Assembly (NCBI GenBank): GCA_036245525.1
Contig: BTPG01000001.1
Coordinates: 174,466,402-174,530,401 of the forward strand
Direction: 5' to 3'
Origin: Semisulcospira habei
Taxonomy: Eukaryota > Mollusca > Gastropoda > Semisulcospiridae
DNA: 64,000 bases
Positions 61,101 through 64,000 of this stretch are shown piece by piece; position 1 is the stretch's first letter, and every line of letters starts with the position of its first letter. The notes under the pieces were generated by a model, which saw only the letters and a program-made list of their open reading frames with translations, was not told the origin of the DNA and did not search any database. The position numbers were made by a program, and so were the translations under genes.

Positions 61101-62162
61101 AAATGTAAGGGGGCGTGGCAGTATTTATGTTTACAGCAAAATAATTATTTCTACATCCTAATGGTGGAAATTAGGAAGCATTCATATATACACAATACTT
61201 CCAAAACTATTTGAAATTTATACACACATTTATAACACAGAGACCATTTTTCTTACAAGACCCTTTATCTGTCATGCAGAAGTAAAAATTACCAGGTTGA
61301 ATTATGTAAAAATAACAAATAAGATCAATATAGAGGGGAAAAAATTCCCGAGAGCTCAATGGGTGGGTGACAGTATTGTCATAACTCTTGTCTTCAGAGG
61401 ACAACACCTAAAATGAGGAATTTTGAACATACGGCAAAATATCTTAAGAAAATATAACACTGAAACAGCATAAAATAATTACCATGGAGCATAGAATTCA
61501 ACAAGCCATAGCTCATCTCCCTGTATGACTTTCTGGTGGAAATTGGATGGCGTCAGGTCCACCACATCATCATTTCCATACAGAGATGCTGTCGCACCCA
61601 CCACCAATGACACCAACAACATGGACACACCTGTTGAAATAAGAAATAAGAATTGTTTGGTAATTTTCTGTTTTGCTCTTGGTTCGAGTTTTGTTCTGTT
61701 GCAACACAGACTAAATAAAAACGTTTGTATAATTTCACCAAAGCAAGCAACAATAAAATTAAAAAAAATAAACTAAAATGTTCTTCGGTTCTAATTACCA
61801 GCAGTAAGTAATCATTCCATCTTCGATAATACTAAATTAATTCCAAGAGAAAAGCAAGACACACTACAGAAAACGAGCTCTTTGTTTCAATTGGTAATGA
61901 CAGGAAAAGACACAACCAGATACAGGCGAAGGTGGTGGGAAGGATAACGATGCAATAAACTACGATTGTAAAACTTTATTGCTGGCACTACGGTTTATTT
62001 GATCATTGATGATGGCGATCAGACAGCACTTTCCATTTTCGGTTCGTTGATCGGCACGAAACAGATTCAACAAAAGACAAAGCTCGTCATGCGGCAGTGC
62101 AAAACGTTCACTCAAATTCCATTTACCAACAACAACTTCTTTATCCTCAACATACCTGCCAT
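37182..62162 (-). CDS. PDIA6: Protein disulfide isomerase A6 (P5), 447 aa, 12 coding exons
   Basis: Minus-strand exons: 62156-62162, 61483-61630, 59445-59502, 50942-51068, 46314-46456, 45690-45911, 43815-43964, 43175-43332, 42254-42326, 40890-40975, 37456-37552 and 37182-37256. They sum to 1344 nt, an exact frame. The start ATG leads a signal peptide ([18 protein letters not shown]). Domain a0: VEFYAPW then CGHC, with the intron falling inside the Trp codon; [12 protein letters not shown] follows. A Gly/Ser-rich linker (exon 5) precedes domain a ([29 protein letters not shown]). Exons 7-11 form the non-catalytic b domain ([44 protein letters not shown]). The acidic C-terminus ends KKTEL, a KDEL-type ER retrieval signal. 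Role: disulfide formation and isomerisation in the ER lumen. Length and exon content match animal PDIA6. Its introns hold most mobile DNA of the right half of the window. Confidence 0.96.
37626..38017 (-). mobile_element. SINE-like dispersed repeat, copy 1
   Basis: Read on the minus strand it ends in GACGTTAAGCAATGTACAAT CAATCAATC. Internal words TCAGCCCCACAGGGTGGGTT and GCAGGCACGTCCTGAGAAAG recur at 59605-59996. No clear tRNA-type promoter was identified. It lies in PDIA6 intron 10-11 sequence. Confidence 0.7.
38079..38301. mobile_element. Family A MITE (A14)
   Basis: TATAACCCCTTAACTGCAAT to CCCCAGCAGTTAAGAAGTTA A, with a degenerate core at 38197-38258. Confidence 0.7.
38329..38410. repeat. 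Hairpin family C copy (C6), diverged
   Basis: CAGGCTGAAGTCAGCCTTAG TTGG against CGACTAAGGCTGGCATCAGC CC: GCCTTAGT/ACTAAGGC is compensated relative to other copies. The AGGACC flank is present. Confidence 0.75.
38612..38756. mobile_element. Family D MITE (D6) with tandem duplication of its centre and right arm
   Basis: TATGGCTGTCGGTAGCGGTT to CAGGGTTAA. The segment ATGATTCCTGCAGGAATCAT CACAACAAAAACCACTA occurs twice in a row. Confidence 0.8.
39240..39640. repeat. Segmental duplicate, copy 1, with family A hairpin (A15)
   Basis: GCATGCTCTTCTGAAAGCGT, the AACATCTCC-flanked family A hairpin at 39321-39392, CATCATATTTAGAGTATTGT and AAAGCTGGCTAACGAACTCA TCCAATG all recur in the same order at 39651-40370. 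Confidence 0.85.
39651..40370. repeat. Segmental duplicate, copy 2, interrupted by a LINE fragment
   Basis: Same order of words as copy 1. The family A hairpin (from 39732) is broken at 39788 by the insertion described next. Copy 2 matches copy 1 at most positions outside the insertion. Confidence 0.85.
39789..40074 (-). pseudogene. LINE 3'-end fragment with 12-bp target duplication
   Basis: Minus-strand frame contains [19 protein letters not shown] and KIAADRQ, the C-terminal end typical of many invertebrate APE-type LINEs, preceded by [14 protein letters not shown]. Its 3' tail is (GAAT)n. ATGCCTCTTAAA flanks it on both sides (39777-39788 and 40075-40086). Confidence 0.85.
41025..41679. 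mobile_element. Family G element, copy 2, with inverted ends
   Basis: The left end has TATGGCTCACATGTATGAC and the right end CACACGTGAGCCAAAAC. Interior units match those at 10520-11818 (GTGACCCTTGCCCTTTGTGA, ACTAAATTAGTATGCATAGG). Confidence 0.75.
41762..41853. mobile_element. Family D MITE (D7)
   Basis: TTAACCCTTTGGCTATCGGT to CAACAGCCAAAGGTTTAA; the centre is GGTGATTCCAGCAGGAATCA CC. Confidence 0.8.
42122..42213. mobile_element. Family D MITE (D8)
   Basis: TTAACTCTATGCCTGTCAAT AGTGC to ACCAACAGCCAAAGGGTTAA, with several unpaired changes. It lies 40 bases from PDIA6 exon 9. Confidence 0.8.
42448..42662. mobile_element. Family B MITE (B11), complete
   Basis: TTAACCCATTTAGCCCCAAC to GGGGGTTAAATGGGTTAA; the core has AGATT paired with AATCT. 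Confidence 0.85.
42663..43174. other. PDIA6 intron 8 remainder
   Basis: No repeat family was recognised except a possible decayed family B right half near 42990 (GCCAAGCTGTTAGAGCACTA CCCTTGAG). Confidence 0.4.
43428..43642. mobile_element. Family A MITE (A17)
   Basis: The core is at 43480-43544 with a few mismatches; the right end is GGCATGGAAGGGGTTAA. It lies in PDIA6 intron 7. Confidence 0.8.
44035..44270. mobile_element. Family B MITE (B12) with duplicated left arm
   Basis: It begins TTAACCCATTTAGCACCAGC. The segment TGCCAGATTAGCTTGGCGCC TGAAGGTGCCAA occurs twice before the right arm. The right end is GGCTTAATGGGTTAG. Confidence 0.8.
44468..44530. repeat. Hairpin family E copy, diverged
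   Basis: TGCAAGTCTGTGATCTCAGA CC against GATCTAAAATCACAAACCAG CA. Confidence 0.6.
44531..45190. other. PDIA6 intron 6 remainder
   Basis: A LINE/SINE-like tail at about 45050-45105 (CTCGAACAGACAATAAAGTT then GTATTGTATTGTA) and tandem GTGATAGATTGC words near 44930 were seen; nothing coding. Confidence 0.45.
45191..45393. mobile_element. Family B MITE (B13), degenerate
   Basis: TTAACCCCAAGGCCACATTT to CCTAAATGGGTTAA, TTAA at both edges; core arms with several unpaired changes. Confidence 0.8.
45922..45994. repeat. Hairpin just upstream of PDIA6 exon 6
   Basis: CTTTTGTTAATATTTGAAAA GAAGACAAGTAC pairs with GTACTTGTTTTCTTTTCAAT ATTAACAAAAG. It begins about ten bases from the splice acceptor of exon 6 (on the minus strand). 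Confidence 0.85.
45997..46297. mobile_element. Family G element, short copy 3
   Basis: The left end is CATCACAGCTCACATGAACT and the right end CTTGAGCACGTGAGCCAAAA; the interior keeps CACTGTGACTTGGACC only. Confidence 0.55.
46575..46790. repeat. Array of family F half-units, left part
   Basis: GCCAGTTGCA(C/T)GAGTGAGC and TTAAATCCTGCATAAACCAC TA(A/T)GCA repeat about four times in direct orientation. The array resumes at 49777, beyond the transposon inserted in it. Confidence 0.85.
46795..49772 (-). mobile_element. Complete TTAA-target DNA transposon (Kolobok-like), 2978 bp
   Basis: The two ends are perfect 26-bp inverted repeats starting GGCCAGCTTGGAGCATGAAA, with weaker pairing continuing about 20 bases further. 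TTAA flanks both sides (46791-46794 and 49773-49776), the expected target duplication. It encodes a single intact transposase frame. TTAA is used by piggyBac and Kolobok superfamilies; the protein does not look like piggyBac, so Kolobok-like is the better guess. Confidence 0.9.
47458..49335 (-). CDS. Transposase of the Kolobok-like element, Mutator-like domain, 625 aa
   Basis: One uninterrupted frame filling most of a transposon with perfect ends. After a basic, Ser-rich N-terminus come CPSCKKPLG and FLCGCQNKV (a probable zinc site, about residues 130-160). Then [17 protein letters not shown] (about 250-265), [21 protein letters not shown] (about 345) and [13 protein letters not shown], followed by [18 protein letters not shown] (about 515-530). 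The spaced acidic residues in CDGTW, GDGDS and NES are candidates for the catalytic triad. The pattern resembles proteins annotated as Mutator-like transposase domain proteins in invertebrates. The alternative start at residue 26 (MGKRKCQ) is possible. The copy shows no stop or frameshift and could be active or recently so. It is in the same orientation as PDIA6, within intron 4. Confidence 0.85.
   Translation of the reverse strand: MKHVVSKAKVPSDLCIPHRLHHLKTMGKRKCQSAYKCRKRRFTGNVYTRKQTSAVSEASDDEQPCEPARTDSVQADDASTTNHQPSASSSKLQDNVNIEEKFDPSHALTGFRFVDCELLVEFVKSLLCPSCKKPLGASRLATADEAKTDLASTFTFLCGCQNKVSFSTSRKYNRVYEVNRRFPIACFSIGRHQTHGKKFLGNMNIPHSLHNNTWANHRQQILRVTEAVASDSKNIAAEEVEAAAESTDVTVSCDGTWQRRGFQSKNGVVTVVTVNGKKSKVVDTHTLSNHCDACRKGTKKLQGQTLEDWRIVHEAKGDCDKNHHGSAGSMEPAGAEVIFRRSVELYGLRYVHFLGDGDSKTFSSLKNADPPVYDDGVQIDKLECCGHVQKRMGRQLANKVTELKSRTFLHNGKQKKGIGGKGGLTKKAILNIQGHYGAAIRKNKGNVQKMKRDIWAIWYHRNRQHNTCADWCPSKSGRGDPDKNALPKYVCQAIKPVFQTLTQASLLQKCAHGGTQNTNESFHNIIWQHCPKTGFVGRKRLRLAVADATIVYNDGECGRFDIFTQLGLPVGVHTRACFKELDKNRVLKSQLQATEAAQAARRQRALNAAAQDVNREEFYLSGAHE
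49777..50036. repeat. Array of family F half-units, right part
   Basis: Four to five direct units of GCAAGGTGCTTCGCTCTGGG GCCAGTTGCA and GAGCTTAAATCCTGCATAA, the last ones diverged. Confidence 0.85.
50037..50283 (+). repeat. Retroposon tail repeat I, copy 1
   Basis: TTGGTATCAGTTTCAGCC, AGTAGCTCGCTTGAGCTTGC, GTGATTCACGTGAGCGTGCT and a tail AATGCGCCATATAAATACCA TGTAATAATAA, as in many invertebrate LINE/SINE 3' ends. Copy 2 is at 51838-52096. Confidence 0.8.
50284..50355. repeat. Family F hairpin fragment (F5)
   Basis: AAGCAAGGTGCTCCCCTAGA GTGAAGCACCGTGCCTAGTG GCTCATGCAGGATTTATGTC CAGTCATGCAACTGG: the centre and right arm only, cut at the left by repeat I. Confidence 0.75.
50527..50599. repeat. 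Hairpin family E copy
   Basis: GTGTGTGATTTTGGACCTTG against AAGCTGTAATGTCCCAAATA TAACAGACCAGTGCAC. Confidence 0.7.
50787..50838. repeat. Family B hairpin with deleted centre (B14)
   Basis: TAGTTCAAGGGTAGTGCCAG AATATTCTGGCACTACCTTT GAACTA: a perfect short palindrome lacking the AGCTTGGCGCC inner arms. It is about 105 bases from PDIA6 exon 4. Confidence 0.8.
51238..51325. mobile_element. Family D MITE (D9)
   Basis: GGGTGCCAGTAGCAGCTTG to CGCTACTGACAGCCAAAGGG TTAA; the centre is ATGATTCCTGCAGGAATCAT. The terminal TTAA is shared with the next element. Confidence 0.8.
51322..51533. mobile_element. Family B MITE (B15), sharing a TTAA with D9
   Basis: TTAACCCATTTAGCCCCAAT to GGGGTTAAATGGGTTAA. 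The left TTAA is also the right TTAA of the family D element. The core has one short deletion in the left arm (CCAAATAGC). Confidence 0.85.
51838..52096 (+). repeat. Retroposon tail repeat I, copy 2, ending in (ATT)n
   Basis: Same order of words as 50037-50283; it ends GATAAAGCGCCTATTTAATG CGCTTATTATTATTATT. Confidence 0.85.
52097..52469. other. Unassigned stretch before the DIRS-type element
   Basis: No exon or known repeat was recognised; it may belong to the 5' part of the element. Confidence 0.35.
52719..52829 (+). rRNA. 5S rRNA-derived sequence (not expected to be a functional 5S gene)
   Basis: GGCCATACCACGTTGAA, CTCCGGTTCTCGTCTGATCA, GTAAGCAAC, GGGC, AGTACTTGGATGGATGACTG CCGGGG follow the animal 5S rRNA sequence in order over about 110 bases. 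The internal control region (box A AAGCAAC, the GTACTTGGATGG intermediate element and the box C area) is recognisable. The 3' stem is lost (GTACTTAAGTGC), so the molecule could not fold as a normal 5S. It lies within the GC-rich DIRS-type element, same strand. Confidence 0.85.
53339..53430 (+). pseudogene. Gag-like remnant of the DIRS-type element
   Basis: [20 protein letters not shown] followed by VKMLFRSAP resembles the end of the ORF1 product in animal DIRS elements. The frame is broken on both sides. Confidence 0.6.
53741..54118 (+). pseudogene. Reverse transcriptase remnant of the DIRS-type element
   Basis: [20 protein letters not shown] then LSALNEY, a stop, a frame change, [17 protein letters not shown], and finally NYLDDLLL, the YxDD catalytic motif. 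At least two frameshifts were seen. Confidence 0.8.
54718..55270 (+). pseudogene. RNase H-like remnant of the DIRS-type element
   Basis: [33 protein letters not shown] and [18 protein letters not shown] are followed, after a stop, by [18 protein letters not shown] and [16 protein letters not shown], in the order expected for DIRS elements. Confidence 0.8.
55488..56580 (+). pseudogene. Tyrosine recombinase of the DIRS-type element, broken
   Basis: [18 protein letters not shown] and [20 protein letters not shown] form the core-binding part. [13 protein letters not shown] holds the first catalytic Arg (about 55996). The frame stops at 56208 and resumes in another frame with [20 protein letters not shown] and [14 protein letters not shown], which keeps the nucleophilic Tyr. 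The usual H-x-x-R is replaced (APKVSA where RAHEVRA is expected), so the enzyme would be inactive even without the frameshift. Confidence 0.82.
56683..57042. repeat. Inverted and direct terminal repeats of the DIRS-type element
   Basis: AGTAATGTCAT followed by an AT-rich stretch with GTATTTTT and ACATTTTAGA occurs at about 56692 (direct, diverged), 56730-56783 (inverted) and 56988-57040 (direct). The inverted and last copies match over about 53 bases with few differences. Confidence 0.8.
57173..57336. repeat. Unique long palindrome
   Basis: ATTATATTGAGCAACATTTT GCTTGATA, AACAGACAGAATGTGATTAC at the left mirror GTAATCACATCTGCCTGTTA and TATCAAGCAAAATGTTGCTC AACATAATAT at the right; the centre pairs GACCTGATTAAAATGTCC with GGACATTTTGATTCGGGTC. 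Confidence 0.85.
57386..57455. repeat. Hairpin family E copy
   Basis: GCTGGCTGGTGATTCTGGAT CTTACAG against TTTAAGGTCCAAATCACAGA CTAGACCAGC. Confidence 0.7.
57680..59179 (+). mobile_element. 5'-truncated LINE with 10-bp target duplication
   Basis: AGTGCCAGAC flanks it on both sides (57670-57679, 59180-59189). It starts inside the reverse transcriptase and ends shortly after the zinc-finger stop codon without a long poly-A, the form left by target-primed reverse transcription. Confidence 0.9.
57682..59151 (+). pseudogene. LINE reverse transcriptase C-terminal part with one in-frame stop
   Basis: A single reading frame runs the length of the insert: [117 protein letters not shown] and a C-terminal C2H2 finger ([20 protein letters not shown]). 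The only break is TAA at 58696-58698 between EVL and QAETVS. The FADD box is intact. This layout is common among APE-type invertebrate LINEs; the exact clade is not assigned. Confidence 0.9.
59280..59425 (+). repeat. Retroposon 3' tail
   Basis: TTTTGTTAAGCGCCTAGAGC TCTAATCTGAGGTTAGGCGC TATACAAGTA resembles the GCGC-stem tail of invertebrate LINE/SINE families; directly adjacent to the TTAA of the preceding MITE and within 20 bases of PDIA6 exon 3. Confidence 0.65.
59605..59996 (-). mobile_element. SINE-like dispersed repeat, copy 2
   Basis: On the minus strand it ends GACGTTAAGCAATATACAAC CAACCAACC. It shares GTGCCTGCACTGC, CATGTCGCCAGCCGGTC, AACACACATCCAATATCAAG and CTGTGGGGCTGACCAGGGTG with the copy at 37626-38017. 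Confidence 0.75.
60000..61480. other. PDIA6 intron 2 remainder, with an unexplained open frame
   Basis: The frame 60399-60755 (+, 118 codons) opens with an acidic stretch ([13 protein letters not shown]) like the N-termini of some DNA transposases, but no recognisable domain follows and there is no neighbouring support. A hairpin at about 61005-61073 pairs ATAGAACTGGTCATTGTC with GACAATGACCAGTTCTAT. GGGGCCC-type words recur at 60895-60945. Confidence 0.4.
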
Positions 62163-62258
62163 TTTGCCTCTGAAGTGCTCCCAAAACAAGGTACGAGTTC
62201 GTCTGTCCACGTTTTGGAAAGAAACAATCAACCAAATACCGGTGGCAAGGACTCAGAT

Positions 62259-62277
62259 CGTGGCCAACTCTGATTGG
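62259..62277 (-). promoter_or_regulatory. ER stress response element (ERSE) upstream of PDIA6
   Basis: On the minus strand CCAAT, nine bases, CCACG: an exact match to the ERSE consensus bound by NF-Y together with ATF6 or XBP1 in animals. It lies 97-115 bases upstream of the PDIA6 start codon and in the orientation of the gene. Confidence 0.8.
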
Positions 62278-62363
62278 TTGAAATACGGAGTACGTGTTTG
62301 GTGCTGAACAGTAACGGGAAACAACTGTTCGCTGTGGTTGATAAAACTTCTTCTCTCCCTTTG

Positions 62364-62367
<4 letters not shown>

Positions 62368-62458
<91 letters not shown>
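62368..62458. repeat. (CT)n microsatellite upstream of PDIA6
   Basis: About 45 CT units, some 200 bases upstream of the PDIA6 start codon; a LINE fragment follows without a gap. Confidence 0.95.
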
Positions 62459-62459
<1 letters not shown>

Positions 62460-62812
62460 AGTTAACTGTGCCTGGTCCCTCTCCCACCGACGAAAAGTTT
62501 AGAACTATCCGACTGCTAAACCTAAACAAACAGTTCACATTTAATCGATGCATACTTATGCATAAAATTCTTCACCACTACTAAACGCCATCTTACCTTC
62601 GTATGTTATTTTTAGATAGTCAAAGACAAAACACGAGGAAACGTTTGTTACAGCTACCATGGGCCAGGCTCGATATATATAAAACCAGCCTTTCGTTCTC
62701 AGGTGCCAAAGCCTGGAACGAACTACCACCCCAAATTAAATTCATTTCTAACTCTAGAGTTTGAACCTTCAAAACTCGTTTATATAACAAGATGATGTTA
62801 TTACAATAACTT
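62459..62812 (+). pseudogene. LINE fragment, same family as 18603-20255
   Basis: [27 protein letters not shown] and IYIKPAFRSQ / KLNSF match, with frame changes, the C-terminal part of the CR1/L2-type element (KLILPGPAPTDKKI, EFNRCVLMYKILHER). Only the last quarter is present. Confidence 0.8.
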
Positions 62813-62865
62813 AATACCTGAACGGACTACTTAGTATTACACATATATATATAATTTAAAAATTC

Positions 62866-63058
62866 TGAGAATGCTGTGCTAATGCCATGGAAATCCAGGC
62901 TGGTAAGCTTGCATTGTGTCATCAGGACAGCTGTCCTAGTGACTGCATCGCTTATTAAATCTTTTGAGCCTTCCACTGAACACCTACTAAGGTAGTAGGG
63001 ACTGCCCCCAGGCGCCCCGCAACCCGCTGGAGACATAAATATCCGGTCCTCCCCCCGA
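62866..63058. repeat. Dispersed repeat J, copy 1
   Basis: GAGAATGCTGTGCTAATGCC ATGGAAATCCAGGCTGGTAA through CCTCCCCCCGAGA recurs almost unchanged at 63430-63660. Confidence 0.9.
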
Positions 63059-63344
63059 GAGGGGAGGCTAGTGCATGAATATTCCCAAACAGATCTTGGA
63101 CCTGCTGAAAGATTTTGCCGCCTACGACCGGTTTCGACCCAAGGTGGGTCTCATCAGGTAGGAATACGGCGTAACCTGAAATTGCAAACACAACGCATGT
63201 ACCAGGTGCCGCCTCCAGAATTTGACTGGTAGCAACCACTAGTCCAGCGTGGATTGCATCCCTAAAGCTTTATGGGGTGTTGCAGTGGAAGAAGACTGAC
63301 TAATTTTGAAAAGGCAACACCTAGGCAATTTTGTGGTACAATTA

Positions 63345-63425
63345 TTCTTTACTTTTAACAAAGGCGTCGCCCAAAGCCAAAAAATGCACTCAATCAGACT
63401 AGCTCCAAGGGACATAATTTTTCAA
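63345..63425. repeat. Dispersed repeat K, copy 2
   Basis: Same words as 28878-28955; here it directly precedes repeat J copy 2, so K and J may be parts of one element. Confidence 0.75.
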
Positions 63426-63429
63426 TAAA

Positions 63430-63802
<373 letters not shown>

Positions 63803-63823
63803 ATTCTTCTATATTGATATTAT

Positions 63824-64000
63824 GGGGCGGTCCGTGGCGCAGTGGTTAAGGCGCCTGCCACCAATGCTAAAGGTGTGAGGTTCGATTCCGGGTTCCGGCG
63901 TCGGATTTTTCTCCTCTAGTAAGTGTCACCGTTAATTCGGGCGGACCGTCGGGGGTTCTTTCTCCGGGTACTCCGGCTCTTCCTCCCCCTCCACTTTGGT
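63824..64000 (+). mobile_element. tRNA-derived SINE, cut by the window end
   Basis: A box TGGCGCAGTGG (63835-63845) and B box GGTTCGATTCC (63879-63889) have tRNA spacing, preceded by GGGGCGGTCCG. A non-tRNA body follows (GGGGGTTCTTTCTCCGGGTA CTCCGGCTCTTCCTCC). It lacks a foldable acceptor stem, so it is a SINE head rather than a tRNA gene. Confidence 0.85.

Noticed and set aside
63824..63905. Functional tRNA gene
   Set aside because: A and B boxes are present but the acceptor and anticodon stems do not pair; it is a SINE head.

Overview
This is nuclear DNA of an animal, most likely a marine invertebrate and possibly a mollusc. Short exons are separated by long GT-AG introns, microsatellites are abundant, and LINE, DIRS-like, SINE and DNA-transposon remains of invertebrate type are everywhere. 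The mollusc guess rests on the lectin genes and the repeat style and is an inference. There is no bacterial-style gene organisation: nearly every long open frame outside the elements listed below is a by-product of a simple repeat or palindrome.

Four spliced host genes can be reconstructed. (1) 3900-8412 (+): a calmodulin-like protein with four canonical EF hands; its 5' end is not resolved (a candidate exon ends at base 75). (2) 14011-20627 (-): a secreted coiled-coil protein ending in an H-type-lectin-like domain, seven coding exons, 321 aa. (3) 25755-33256 (+): its paralogue, seven coding exons, 338 aa, arranged head to head with gene 2; four internal exons have identical lengths and all intron phases match. 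(4) 37182-62162 (-): protein disulfide isomerase A6 (PDIA6/P5), twelve coding exons, 447 aa, two CGHC thioredoxin domains, a KTEL end, and an exact ER-stress element (CCAAT-N9-CCACG) about 100 bases upstream of the start codon. Genes 1 and 2 converge, 2 and 3 diverge, 3 and 4 converge.

Introns and spacers hold a dense population of palindromic repeats. At least six unrelated hairpin families (called A-F here) recur through the window, about 60 copies. Families A, B and D share an outer plan: TTAA, then CCC(A/T/C) at the left, mirrored by GGGTTAA at the right. That is the TTAA target and CCC-type terminus expected of piggyBac-like MITEs. The two arms of individual copies differ from the family consensus in matched, compensating ways, which is the most unusual pattern in the window.

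Other mobile DNA: a nearly pristine 2978-bp TTAA-flanked DNA transposon with an intact 625-codon transposase frame (46795-49772, in PDIA6 intron 4); a decayed DIRS-type tyrosine-recombinase retroelement containing a 5S rRNA-like segment (about 52470-57045, PDIA6 intron 3); a 5'-truncated LINE inserted inside a family B hairpin with a 10-bp target duplication (57680-59179); a CR1/L2-type LINE in lectin gene 2 (about 18603-20255); several LINE and SINE fragments; and a tRNA-derived SINE running off the right end. Two minisatellites (8741-9612 and about 23601-24230) and many microsatellites complete the picture.
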